A DNA stretch of 64,000 nucleotides from Vitis vinifera. Taxonomy: Eukaryota; Streptophyta; Magnoliopsida; Vitales; Vitaceae. The stretch covers positions 6,764,501-6,828,500 of the forward strand of contig NC_081823.1 in the NCBI RefSeq assembly GCF_030704535.1. Direction: 5' to 3'. The notes beneath the pieces were generated by a model, which was not told where the DNA came from, did not search any database, and saw only the letters and a list, made by a program, of their open reading frames with translations. This document shows, in pieces, positions 49,119 through 61,491 of this stretch; the stretch's first letter is position 1, and each line of letters begins with the position of its first letter. Made by a program: the position numbers and the translations under genes.

Positions 49119-52100
49119 ATGTTTGGTGTTGTAAGGCGAAGCGTCGCTTCTCGAGGCTCGTCTGCTTCGGTTAGAACCCTATCTTTTGTACCATTGATTT
49201 GATTTTCTCATGGGTTTGTAGATGTGTGATGTTAGTTAACCACTATTTAGTTTACCTATGAAAATTAAACGATTAGCTTGTACGTATACATACCTGTTTA
49301 AGCTTCAAATCTATTTGTTATTGGGCGGTTTATGAAAGTTGTGAGCGTTTTCACCACATATGGTATTGGATCAAAATTAGAATTTTTTGGATACCATTTG
49401 GAATAATTGCTAAGGTGTGACAACCCGCTCCAAGTGGGTATATATTTTACCCTTTTTGTGTTAAGGGGCTTGGGAGGAGAGACAACAAGACACCCATTGG
49501 GGGCAACTAAATGAAAGCCCACATTGGGTCGGGATCAACTTTGATGTCATTCTGTAATGACTCTCACCAAATTGTGTAGATATTGTTCATTGTAAACGCA
49601 TTTACATGATTAAGAAGAGTTTAAAAAACCAAACCTGCTACAATCCCAGATTGAGTTCCCTGATTGTGGTGATCCCTGATATGTATGGTAGGAACAGATG
49701 GGATAGATTATAGAATTAACTTGCACCATGATTTTCCCTCTTTGGAATGGTCAATTCCTTACTTCCAACACAGGTTAAATAGAGATATCAATCCATCCCA
49801 GTTCATTAAAAGCAATTTAAAATGAAGAAAGCTAAATACGGCAGAAATTCATTAAAAATGGGGCTATTGGTATTCTTGACCTGCTACTCCTTAGCATTTT
49901 TCTCTTAATTTTTTTTGTTTATTTTATATTTTAGTTTATTTTTTTATGCAGGGAAGTTGCTGCCTGCCTTCATCCAGAGGCTACCATGCAAATGCAGAGC
50001 AGGCATTTTTCTTCAGACAATGGTTTGATATTTGCATGTCTCTCTTGGTGAATTCCTATTAAATTACGTGTGTCCATGTTATATGTAGGTAGAAAGTACT
50101 TAAATGTAATTGTTCTTAATATGATTGAGTTGAGGTGGCATCAAATTTCTTAGCTGTAGTTTTCTTTCAGTGAAGCTCTCTTCACAACTTGTGTCTAAAC
50201 ACAAAATTTTGGAAGAACATACATGTGATCGACTTAAATAACACAGTACTATATTTGACATCCATCATAGAGATGCGTATAGTGCATCCATCTAGGGTAG
50301 TGTGCACATGATTTCTTGGGATATCGCACTGGCATTTGGAAACTATGCTGCCCACTTAAGTGTAAAGTAAAATGCCTAGTCTTGGAGCAATTAAGATCTG
50401 GATTACCCTGTCTGAAAAGATGGTGTCAAAAATTCAAATGTTCTTCAAGCTAATGCATAAACCCGAATATGTTCCATTTGCCTCTCAGCATCATCATACT
50501 TAGGCATGCACATGCAGACACACAAATGTATCAATTGAGTTGTATTTAGTCTAAAATCTGTGTGCTTTTATTTCTTCTATATGCATACAATGAAGGTGAT
50601 TTGGTTGATGCTGTTGTCCCTTTTATGGGTGAATATATTAGCGACGGCATTCTGGCAAAATTCTTGAAGAGCATGTTTTTCCCAGTACCTATCCCAATTG
50701 TTTCGTTAATCAGGTTATTCATTCTTTATAATGTTGAATGAGTGATTATGCACTTCTGATGTCATGGGAGCAGATGCTGGTGACAGAGTGCAAGTTGATG
50801 AGCCTATTGCTCAAATTGAGATAGATAAGGTGCAAATTCTGAAGTGGTATTTAAGTGCTGTAATTGGAGGTTTCTAGGTTGTGTAGGGAAATTATTACCT
50901 TTGGTTCTTGAATTTCTTATTTTTCATCAGGTAACAATTGATGTTGCTAGTCTCAAGGCGGGTGTGATCCAGAAGGTAAAATATCTATAGATTTGGATTT
51001 CTGCTATACACCCTTTACTTTTAAGTTCATTACCATTTTATTTATTTATTTATGTATTTTTTTTTACCTTTATAAAAGATTAGGATGCTGATTTTTAACT
51101 TTGGCATTGGTATTTAATTGCTGGTAGTTTGTTGCAAAGGAAGGAGATGTTGTAGACCCAGGTACTAAGATTGCTGTCATTTCAAAATCTGGTGAGAGTG
51201 TAACCCATGTTGCTTCATCCAAGAAGAAATTGGACGAAGCTGCTCCCAAGCCACCTCCTGCTGCTGAAATTAAAAATGAGAATAAAAAATCCAAACCTGA
51301 AACAGCTCCTGTTATGGGGAAGCCGAAAGTACCCCCATCACCACCTCCTAAACAGTCTGCCTCAGAACCCGTGCTTCCTCCTAAGGAAAGGGAAAGACGC
51401 ATAAGTCTTGTCATTTTTGCTCATACACAAACTGAAATTCCTTAATGTTATGTCTTTCATGGCTAAACAAATGTTTTAGTAAAGAAGTCTTCGTCATCTA
51501 GATTCAATATTTTTAGAACCTATTTTGATTACAGGTTCCCATGACAAGGCTTCGGAAACGGGTTGCAATGCATTTGAAAGATTCTCAAAACACTTTTGCT
51601 ATGTTGAAAACATTCAATGAATTTGATATGTATGTTATTTATTCAACCAATTTATAATATTAGGAGTCCATGTCAATTTGCTCAGATAAAGTTGAACTCC
51701 ACTTGGAATTGTTTTTGGTTAAACTCCACTCTGAATTGTACTTACCAAAGCTGGTCCCTGCCTCTTAGTTTTTAGTCCAAAACCTAACTGAAGCATGAAG
51801 AAGTCTGGACTGAACCATAGAAGTAATCAGTCAAAGTTAAGGCCAAGTGAATTTAGTTTGCATCTTGTTTCACTGGGACTTGGCCCAACTTATTGAAAAA
51901 TTTCATTTTTTCTTTATTTGCATGCAATGTTAATGACCTACACTGTTAAGTGAAATGTGGATGCTTTATAAATGCATATCAGTGTAAGGTTGATCTTATT
52001 TTGTAACTTATCTGACTGTATAAAATATGTTAGGGTTTGTTTTGAGCTTCAACCTGTTTACCCAAGTCATCAACCGAAATTGGATAGACCTAGTTCACAT

Positions 52101-53253
52101 GTTAACAATCTAGGACCAGAGTGCTTGAAGAGCCAAATAAAACTGAGCTGAGAATGGTCTCTGGTTTGCTTACAGGTTGTGCTAAACAAATTTGCGTCAT
52201 CAATATATATTGAAATTGCCTGACGCATTTTAGCATGCTATCAGGCACTTCTGGTGATTTTTGTCTGTTTTTTGCTGTGCTTGCTGCTTATTGCAGGACC
52301 AATTTGATGAAGCTTCGTTCTGATTATAAAGATGCATTTTTTGAAAAGCATGGTGTGAAGTTAAGATTTATGTCAGGGTTTGTTAAGGTAAGCAGCATGT
52401 CCTAAATGTTGAAATTTGCTCAGTGTTTGTAGTTTAATTTAAGGATATATATGTTTTTGTATTATATTGCAGGCTGCTGTAAGTGGGCTTCAGAATCAGC
52501 CTATCATCAATGCGGTCATTGATGGGGATGATATCATATATAGAGATTATATAAATATCAGCATAGCTGTTGGAACTCCAAAGGTTTGTCAGCGCCGACC
52601 TGTGGCTCATTACACTGAGGTCCTTGCTCATGCATGTGGCCCTGAGCTTTTTTTTTGTCCCCTCCTAATCCTATTTCCCAACAGGGCCTCGTAGTTCCAG
52701 TTATTTGTGATGCTGGTAGGATGAATTTTGCTGAGATAGAGAAGGAGATCAATACACTGGCCAAGAAAGCAAATGATGGAACCATATCAATTGATGAGAT
52801 GGCTGGAGGTTCATTCACAATATCCAATGGTGGTGTGTATGGAAGCCTTTTGAGTACTCCCATCATCAATCCCCCTCAGGTTCAAGGCTTTACTGATGCA
52901 ATAAGTTGAAATTTTGGTGATTCTCTTTTAATAATCTAGAAGATATACTTTTTCCTTCATGCCCTGATGATAAATTGTCATAAAACCCTCTGGTTATCCA
53001 TATCAGTAGATTCCTTTCGTAATTAAACAGAGAACCTCACACATTCTAACATCTTTGACAGTCGGCAATCCTGGGTATGTACTCTATAGTGAAACGTCCC
53101 ATGGTCGTTGGAGGCAACATAATTGCAACGTCAATGATGTACATTGCTTTGACATACGATCATTGGCTAATTGATGGAAGAGAGGCAGTGTTGTTCTTGC
53201 GCCACATCAAAGAAGTCATGGAGGACCCTTGCTGTCTGCTTCTTGACATATGA
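49119..53253 (+). pseudogene. probable pseudogene of mitochondrial 2-oxoglutarate dehydrogenase E2 (dihydrolipoamide succinyltransferase)
   Basis: E2 carries the lipoyl arm and transfers succinyl to CoA in the TCA cycle. Exons by homology: 49119-49169, 49952-50022, 50596-50670, 50774-50829, 50931-50975, 51128-51400, 51535-51629, 52297-52387, 52473-52583, 52685-52879, 53062-53253. Lipoyl domain: DAVVPFMGE, then EIDKV with the lipoyl lysine kept but Thr changed to Ile. A Pro-rich linker, [22 protein letters not shown] and the active-site DHWLIDG (His and Asp-Gly kept, Arg changed to Trp) follow. Defects: the donor after exon 6 reads AT instead of GT, so read-through meets a stop. The exon 3 donor is GC. 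Exons 1 and 2 do not join in frame because transit-peptide sequence between them is missing. Exons 7-11 remain open and in phase, so the decay is recent or a cryptic splice is used. Confidence 0.8.
49412..49622 (-). mobile_element. TRIM relic in intron 1 of the E2 pseudogene
   Basis: The internal segment (GACAACCCGCTCC, then GGGATCAACTTTGATGTCATT) and an LTR start TGTAATGACTCTCACCAAATT (from 49553) match the TRIM at 9794-10204 in the same orientation. The LTR breaks off after about 65 bp, and no left LTR or duplication is visible. Confidence 0.65.
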
Positions 53254-54240
53254 AGACAGACACCAGTAGCAGCAGTTTGGTTATCACACTCAGGATCCCA
53301 ATATAGACTCCACTCATCCAATCAAAATAAAAGGAAGGAGAAGTTTTGCAGGTTTTCATTTCTCAGACTCACCTCTTTACCAAGTTTTCCTATTGCGGGA
53401 TGCCTTAGTTGAAATGGGAGAACCTTGTTAGCATCGATATTTCTATTCTTTTTGTGGTTGATTTCTTTACTTTGAATGCTATCTTATCGTGATCTTGCCC
53501 TGAAATCACCACATTTATATACTATCTCCAGTTGTTTTCGGCCTGGTCCAGTTAAAAATCTTATGCAGATAGCTTGATTTTGTGAAATTTAATTCACAAA
53601 TATGAATCATATCTTGGGGACTTGATTCATTTGTCTACTTGGTATAATATTTACTCGAATTAAATCATGTGGATAAAAATAAGATTAATTTTCACTTGAA
53701 TTAAACCACCTGAATGAAAATAAGATCATAGGAAAATGTTAAGATAAAAATCCAAGTCATTCCTAAAACCAAGTTATATCTGTCTCCTTTCTTTCTCAAC
53801 CATTTTTTCATGCTAGCCCTTCTAAAATTTCTGCTTATACTGTTCTTAATTTGCAAAATCTTTTAAATTTGATGTATATTTTTAATATAGACTGTTAGTG
53901 TATTAGTTTAAATTGGTAATTCTTGCTGCCAAGATTATTGATTTGAAGCTACTTCATTATCATGGAGTGTTATACTACATTTTTAAGTTGAAGACAAAAA
54001 TTGAAACTAAGGTGCATATATAGTTTTGAATTTTGGTTAAATAATAGTGAAACTAGTATTATATATGTATAAAAAAGTCTAAAAGACTTAAGGAAGGTTA
54101 AATTTCTTATAGGTTTTTTTCAACTTTATTAGACTCTTCATTTTATTCTAATTGGGTTTTTGTATTTATAAAAAGAAAACTATTTTTCATAACCTTATTA
54201 AAGGGACATACACCAAGAGAAAGAGAATATTTTGTCATTA
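53254..54240. other. 3' flank of the E2 pseudogene and AT-rich spacer
   Basis: The first 250 bp could be 3' untranslated sequence. The remainder has no recognisable feature and grades into a decayed retrotransposon. Confidence 0.4.
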
Positions 54241-54249
54241 ATTCATCAT

Positions 54250-55930
54250 TGATTCTAAACTTTCAAAATCAAGGTTTTGATAAGAAAATCTTGAAAGTCC
54301 TTGCAAAGAAGAAGACAGAGGTCTAGGATCTGAGCTATCGAGCTTCAATATGGTTTTGTGGATCCATTAAGAAGCACAAAAGTGTGTTGCCTCATAGACA
54401 TGAAGAATACGTGTATGTATTGGTTGGTATAAGACTTGTAGGAAGACGCATTGAATCAATTAAAATTGTGTATGATTCTTCAAATTTAGTGAATTTTTGT
54501 CACAAACTATAAGATCCATGGATTTTGTATTGATAAAGGTTTGAGGCAATCCATGTAGGGTGAATAAGTAATCCTTAAAGGTTTATGCCCAATGGAATAT
54601 CTTAAATTAATAACTCTAGGTCTATCCCAAATTGACTAATGAGATTCAATTATGCCTTTTAGATTAGTTATATGAGAATTGATTTGTGTACTAATAATCC
54701 AAGATATCTATACACCATTTGGGCATAAATTTTTGAGAATTACCTATTCACCCTAGTACTAGAAAGCTAGATGATCAACTTTCTAAGAGGAAATCAGCTA
54801 TTGGTAAGAAAGGTATTGGCTATATCAATAAATCTATCATCCTAGTAGTGATAAGAATACTTTTGTTAAGCCTATGGAAACACCTCCCAATGAGAAGACT
54901 CCTTCAAAGCCCTCTCTTACAGGTGTCTTATGCCATAGGTTTAGAAGCAATGATTGTGAGTGCTATAACAAGCTATTCGACATATTCCAAGCTTATGTGA
55001 ATATTTTTCGTTAGTGTATCCAACTCTCTTAGGAATTGAATCTTAATTATTTAAAAAGTAGGAAGTCTCACTCTAGGTCTAGGAAGATTCGATCTAGCAT
55101 TGCCCCAAGGGTTAAGTCTAAGTTAGAAAGAGTGATCTGACCTGGAGGGTAGCTTTCATTACACTTACAATTAGAGTTCTTAATGATTGATATTTTGATA
55201 GTGGGTGCTTTTAGTACATGACATGAGATAAACCATTCTTCACCATCTTTGAGGATTTCAATGGGGCAAATGCTACCTTTGAAGATGGGAGTATGGGAGT
55301 ATGGGTTGTGTGAAAGATAAGAGATCTATTACCTTACCTAGTTTTCATTTGCATAAGGATGTTTTAATGTTGAAAGACTAAAGCAAATTTGATTAGTATT
55401 AGTTAAATATGTAACAATCGGTTAAGTGTTCTAAGATAGGCGTGAAGTTTTGATAAGAAAAGAAAATGTATCCTATTAGGATTTTGGACTACTGACAACT
55501 GTTATACATGCATTAATCAGTCCTAACACTCATTAGTCTTTGGTGTGTATATTGAATTGTGGCACAAGAGGTTATGACACATCAACTATAGCAATTTCAT
55601 TAGGTTTGTCAAAAATAAGTTAATTAGAGAAGCCTCTAAACTTAGTGAGCCTAACACCAAATTTGTGGTGTCTTAAGGAAACATTAAAATGTCACATAAG
55701 AAGTTAGATGAAATCTCCACTTTTAGGCCACTAGTTTTACTACACATGTACTTATGGGTCCTGTGAGGATAGAAAGTATGGTAATGAAAAAGTATGTCCT
55801 AGTGTTCCTAGATGGGTTCTAGGTTCACATTCATTGCATTCCTTATTTAGAAGTTAGAGGTCTTTTATCATTTGAAGGTTATCAACAAAATGAAAAAGGG
55901 TATTCGCTTGTGAAGATTAGAAGTTAATTA
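54250..55930 (+). mobile_element. heavily decayed Ty1/copia fragment
   Basis: Fragments of copia polyprotein can be read in broken + strand frames. A protease-like FDSGC followed by YMT and DKPF lies at about 55193-55235. Pre-integrase ELWHKRL then HIN lies at about 55554-55585. An integrase-start MSHKKLDEIST with LLHMYL lies at about 55690-55755, and a short NEKGYSLVKI-like stretch near 55895-55920. Stops interrupt every few dozen codons. Nothing downstream of the early integrase is left and no LTR was identified. Confidence 0.75.
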
Positions 55931-55987
55931 AAGTTTAAATATCACTAATTTAAATAATATACTATAAAATTTAATTATATATGATAT

Positions 55988-55990
<3 letters not shown>

Positions 55991-56032
<42 letters not shown>
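55991..56032. repeat. (AT)n microsatellite
   Basis: An uninterrupted AT dinucleotide run of about 42 bases, the longest simple repeat in the window. Confidence 0.95.
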
Positions 56033-56036
<4 letters not shown>

Positions 56037-56587
56037 TAATTATTAATTATTAAAATTATTAAATACTCAATTGGATTTCATACGTTTTGCCTGACGTCCC
56101 AACCTAAATCCAATCCGACTTCGATTCATGTTACCTTTTTATTTCCTGAGTCCAACTCAAATTGTGAATGAGACCGCCGAAACCGACCTAAAACAAGCTT
56201 CGGTTCAGATTGGGTTGAGTTGAAGCTGCCCAAGGCGCACCCCTATTCAGGCTTATATATAGAAAAAGGACTGTGTCTTGCGTATACATGGTTCACTGGT
56301 CCTTGTTTTCTTTGGTCATCAGGTGCGTATCTACTCCTTAATCATTAGGGTAAAAATTTCTCTTAGAAAAAACCCTACTTGTTGAGAAAAATGAGTCCCA
56401 ACCTAACCTACTAATCAGGTTTATGCCATTTAGTTTCCTTATTAGTGGTTTACGGATTCCAAGTCAAATTCATGACATCAAAGCAGAAGATGATTATGGA
56501 AAGGAAAAAGTTCAGTCAAAGCCGTGGAATTTCATTCAAAGAGTAGGAAAGTGGTTACACGCTCCTTCATTTCATACTTGAATTTTC

Positions 56588-56600
56588 TTTATATATATCT
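56588..56600 (+). promoter_or_regulatory. TATA box of the At4g22030-like gene
   Basis: CTTTATATATATCTCC lies about 90 bp before the ATG at 56684, followed by a C/A-rich leader typical of plant transcription starts. Confidence 0.6.
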
Positions 56601-56683
56601 CCATCACCTGTCTCCCTACTCTTCAACCCATAATCAATCCTTCAAAACCTCGAAAACCTATACTCACACCATCACCAGTGACC

Positions 56684-57949
56684 ATGGCAACCATTCAAGC
56701 ATCATCTCTTTCTTCTTCTTCTTCTTCATCTTCTGGTTCAGCTTTTCCCAGAAACATCAGAGCAGCTGCCTCAAAGCCCCAGGCAAGCCATCTTTCAATT
56801 CTGAAGCTTCCTAGTGGAAACTTGGTTCAGCAACTGAACAGAGAAAATGGCTTACGAACCATCAATTCTGTAGAAATGAAGCCTCTTGTTAGTACTAATA
56901 TGAGAAATGATGAAGCACACTGTAACTCAAAGGTGGTTGAGGAGCTTTACGCTATAATGGAAGCTGTTGCGGACAGATCAGAAATGCACAAAAATATTTG
57001 TGTGCAGCGTGATAATTGGAACCGTCTTCTCCTCAACTCTGTAAACGGGATGACAGTCACAGCTGCAATAATGGCTGGACTTGCATCTGTGAGTGGTCGG
57101 GGTGCACCACACTTGGCCTTGAAGCTCTCCTCTACTCTACTCTACACAGCAGCTACTGGGATTTTGATGGTGATGAACAAGATTCAGCCGTCTCAGCTGG
57201 CAGAAGAGCAAAGGAATGCAGCTAGATTGTTTAAGCACCTTCACCAGCAAATCAAGACTGTTGTTGCGGTTGGAAGCCCCTGTTTGAATGATGTGAACGC
57301 TGCAATGGAGAGGGTGTTAGCGCTGGACAAGGCCTATCCCCTTCCCTTGCTAGGGACGATGCTCGAGAAGTTCCCAAAGACTGTGGAGCCTGCAGTGTGG
57401 TGGCCGAGAGAACAGAGGTCTCCACATGAGAAGGTTGGTGGGGGGATGGAGAGAAATGGGTGGAGTGAGAAGCTTGAGGAGGAGATGAGGGAGGTTGTTG
57501 GGGTGCTGAAGAGGAAGGATGCTGCAGAATATGTGAGGCTAAGCAAACTAGTATTGAAAGTGAACAAAATTCTAGCCATTTGTGGCCCTCTTTTCACTGG
57601 CATCGCAGCCATTGGATCGGCGTTGGTGGGATCGCCCTGGAATGGGTCGTGGTCTGTGGTGTTGGGTGTGGTGTTTGGAGCTCTGGCCACAGTGGTAAAC
57701 ACATTGGAGCATGGTGGGCAGGTGGGCATGGTGTTTGAGATGTATAGAAGCACTGCCGGGTACTTTCAGCTCATGGAAGAGACCATAGAATCAACTTTGA
57801 AGGAGAAAGAGGTGGGGGAAAGGGAAAATGGAGAATTATTTGAAGTGAAAGTGGCTCTTCAGCTTGGAAGGAGCCTTCATGGGCTTCAAAACCTAGCCAC
57901 CACTCCTTCCCCTTCCTCTGCCACTGAATTTGCAAGCAAGCTCTTCTGA
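56684..57949 (+). CDS. family labelled probable F-box protein At4g22030, intronless, 421 residues
   Basis: The start at 56684 (ACCATGGCAACC) is the first ATG. The residues MATIQASS and a Ser run (about 8-18) resemble the start of the Arabidopsis family member and could be a plastid transit sequence. I do not see an F-box motif, so the inherited family name should be treated with caution. Visible regions are an amphipathic helix-rich part (80-120), a hydrophobic segment with Ala and Gly (about 123-165), a charged region with EKLEEEMREVVGVLKRKDAAEY (split near 262-283), and a second, longer hydrophobic region (about 295-340) with GPLFTGIAAIGSALVG. A C-terminal helical part follows, with RSTAGYFQLMEETIE near 355-369. 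Two hydrophobic regions suggest a membrane-associated protein. No frame damage is seen. Confidence 0.85.
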   Translation: MATIQASSLSSSSSSSSGSAFPRNIRAAASKPQASHLSILKLPSGNLVQQLNRENGLRTINSVEMKPLVSTNMRNDEAHCNSKVVEELYAIMEAVADRSEMHKNICVQRDNWNRLLLNSVNGMTVTAAIMAGLASVSGRGAPHLALKLSSTLLYTAATGILMVMNKIQPSQLAEEQRNAARLFKHLHQQIKTVVAVGSPCLNDVNAAMERVLALDKAYPLPLLGTMLEKFPKTVEPAVWWPREQRSPHEKVGGGMERNGWSEKLEEEMREVVGVLKRKDAAEYVRLSKLVLKVNKILAICGPLFTGIAAIGSALVGSPWNGSWSVVLGVVFGALATVVNTLEHGGQVGMVFEMYRSTAGYFQLMEETIESTLKEKEVGERENGELFEVKVALQLGRSLHGLQNLATTPSPSSATEFASKLF

Positions 57950-60600
57950 TTTTGATTCTTCTGTACCTTGGTTATACTCAGATTAATTTTTGAATACTGT
58001 CAGTTTATTAATCAACAACTTTTTTTTTTTTTATCAGAGTTCATAAATGGGTTCTCGGTAGATCAGTTTGTATCCAACTCATAGCATAGAATTTTAAGCT
58101 AATATTATGTTTCAACAAAAACCTGATAATTAATGTTATTCACTTTGTCTAGAATTGTGTTTAATAGTCCGTTTGTTTAGCGGAAGAGCATCGATTTCTG
58201 TGTACATTAAAGATAAATCTTACCTGTGGATAACACCTAGATGATGGGAATAAGTGTTCTTGCAACATTTAGAAAATGTGTCTCACAAATACTCACAATT
58301 CTCCTACTTTTCTCCTATGAATTTTTATTTTTATTTTTATTATTTTTTTTTTATCCTAAGTATGAACAGAAACTCAACCAATAATGGATACACCAACATT
58401 CTTCCAAAAAAGTTATTCAATACAAATCACATGCAAATGAAACTCCCCAAACATGATATATAAACAATTGCATCAACATAACCACTCATTTTCACGTGTC
58501 CCTTAACATCAATTAACAATAGGAAAGATATATGTTATTCTTTCAAAGCTCTAATAGCCAAATTTCAGCTCATGCTCTAATTAAATAAACAACATAACTT
58601 AATATAAAAATATCATCACCTAATAAAATATTAATAAATAAATAAAAAGATAGAATAAAGAGACAATGACACTAATTTTTTTTAATGTGAAAAACTTCTA
58701 AGAAGATAAAAAATCACAAACTTTAAGCAATCAAATAATCCACTATGAAGAAAAATTAGTTAAGTATAAAGATTTACCTAACCCAAGCCTTCCATCGTCT
58801 CTTTGACCACTTGCCTAAAATCTTAAAGCTTCAACCACTACCTTTTTTTTTTTTTCTTTTCTAGAAAACACTTGGAATCCACTCCAAACTTGGATCTTGA
58901 CCTCTTTTTAAGTTTACATTAGAAGAAACTTGGTTTTTACCCCAAATATGTTAAATATGAATAACACAATGAATCAACCCATTTGAAACAAAAAATTTTC
59001 ACTCAAAAATTGATTTTGAACTTCAGCCCAGGTGATTTTCTCTCAAGGCAAACACTATTTAATTTGGTAAGAAGCGCAAAAATAGAGTTTTTACTCTCAA
59101 AGCTGTCCTCACCACTTTTAGAAAGAGGGTTTAAGTATTAAGGTTTTGAAACTCATCTAATAGTTAAAAAGGATTTGAAAAAAAATGAAAGAGTGCAGAT
59201 AAATCGAAATTTGATCGATTAGAGAGGAATAAAAGAACAAGATACAATAGAGACTATTATCCTTAATTAAATTCGATCAATTGAAAATTGATCTTAAATA
59301 TTTAAATATCATGTTTTCTACTCCTTAAAACTTCATTTTTCAATAAAATGATAAAAGTTTACAACATAATTGATCAATGTTTATCATTATCCAATACTTT
59401 AAAAGCACTTATCATCTTCAAGTACATACAATTTGGAAAAGATAAGTGTTCAATGGAGGATTTGAGGAGTAAAAGTTACAAGACACAACGAGAATTTTGC
59501 GCTGAAATCATCGATATACAAAACATACTTACATGGTATGTTTTCCTAGTCAAGCAAGCGCCATGATTATTATACTGTACACATTATTTAATTACAATCA
59601 AATTGTGTCTGAACTTAATTTTGTGTGGTCGGCAAGATTGTGTAGGTCCACACGATTGAGGAATGTCCAGATGCTGTACGGTTGACTCTCTTATCTTCTC
59701 CAAATCAAATATAGAATTTAAAAAGAAAAAGTGTGATGAGCTAGTAGAAGAATTACATACCATGGCCCCTAAATTCCACCAATGCCTATTCACAAATGTG
59801 CCAATATATTTCAGAAATCGATTTGTTGACCATAGATTATTTTCTGGCCGGTGTCGAAACTTTATCATAATTTAATTGATATTTGAACATCAACTCAACT
59901 CAAAATTTTAACTTGACCAGCAGTTCTTTTCTTTTGACTTAGAACGATTTGTTGAGCCTTCATTTTCAAAGGAATCAGCTCAGCACATATCTGAAAAAGA
60001 TTCAAGATGCATGATGGGTAGCTGCAGCTGATTTGAGACATATCCCATGTGATCTTTTCATAAATGAAAAGCATTATAATTAATTCTGTATTTGTTTAAA
60101 GCATAAAAAAATTCTCCAACATAAATGGATTGATAGTATCCAACGTAGTGAGGTCAACCTCCATGACCCTGTGACAGAAGGATGTGAACAACGTGGCGCA
60201 TAATCAAATGCGCATGGAGCTTTCAGTACTGGAGAATGTATAGATGGGCTTTGAATGAGAGAAGAATATGTGGATTAGAAATTGATCATATGATGGTTTC
60301 TGAATGTGCATATGGTCCAAGTTGGACAAAGAGGTTGGTACGTGGGCATTTCAACACAGTATCACATTTAAAACACTAGCATTTTATGATCCACGTACGA
60401 GATGATTGAGATGTTGAATTTTGGGAAAATTCCACGGAAGCTTTTGATATTTTGCACGAACAAGAGAAAAAGCCAAGTCAAATGGAGCAGAACAAGGAAG
60501 TTAAAAATGGAGGCCAGCCATGTGGCCGTAAAATCTGACTGCTGTTCCTGGAAAACAATGTAAGATAAAAGGAGGGATTATGGAATTCCGAGGATCCTTT
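57950..60600. other. intergenic DNA between the At4g22030-like gene and the MULE region
   Basis: The first 150 bp fit a 3' untranslated region. No gene is supported in the rest. A less AT-rich stretch at about 59900-60600 has no frame with recognisable motifs. Confidence 0.4.
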
Positions 60601-61079
60601 CTTTTCAACCTACGCACGATAAAGATGGCTACTTTTTTTTATGGGTTGTTCTATGGTACCCACTCTTCATTTCGGGGTATCTACCCACATTTGATCCTAA
60701 TAAAAATATGATATGTGTAAAGTACATATCATTAAAAAATTTATAAAAACTTATCAAACTGGTAGAGATGACTTGTTGGTGAGAAATAATCACATGCATT
60801 TCATATATATCTAAATATTACAATTTTTTATAATTTATTATTAAATATCAAATATAATTTGTTATTTAATGCATTACCTAACTCCATCTAAAAAAAGAAA
60901 ATCTTACCTACTACTCTTATACTCTCATTATTCATATATAAAAAAAAAGGATAGTAATTTAATATGAAAATTAAATAATTTCAACTACCAAATTACAAAA
61001 TATATAAGATGTATTTTGATGAATCAAATTTCAAGATCAAGTTCAAAACTTTTTGAGAGAGAAATTTAAAATTTGTATT

Positions 61080-61405
61080 ATATGAAGAAGATGAAGGATT
61101 TCAAGTGATTACAAGTGTCAAAGGTAATATTTGATATTTTTTATCCAAATATAATTGTTGTAGGAAGAAATGTGATGTTAAATAACGATTTTAGAATTTA
61201 TTATGAGTTTATTATAAAATTTTGTTATCAAATTGTTATTAATATTTTTATATAATTTTTTTTTTTGCTCATAGATTAAATTTGAAGATGAAGCTTTATA
61301 TGTCTTGAAGGATATCAAGTGATTACAAGTGTTAAAAGGTAACATTTGCTTTCTTTTTTTTTTCCATTTACATATAACTATTGTAGGTAGAAATGTCATG
61401 TTAAA
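61080..61405 (+). repeat. direct duplication of a non-coding segment upstream of the transposase
   Basis: TATCAAGTGATTACAAGTGT, AAAGGTAA, ATATAACTATTGTAGG and AGAAATGT occur in the same order at about 61095-61185 and 61310-61400, with the second copy diverged. The period is about 215 bp. Confidence 0.65.
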
Positions 61406-61491
61406 TGACATTTAAATATGTAATGATTTATAATATCTAGATTTTTTAATTTTTTTCTGAGAAATTATCATCAATATTTTGTAAGAGAGGA

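Noticed and set aside
51070-51414. 114-residue - strand frame opposite E2 exon 6
   Set aside because: Shadow of the Pro-rich linker codons of E2 on the other strand.
59584-59868. 94-residue - strand frame with a plausible-looking amino-acid mix
   Set aside because: No domain recognised, no splice partners found, and a competing + strand frame overlaps it.
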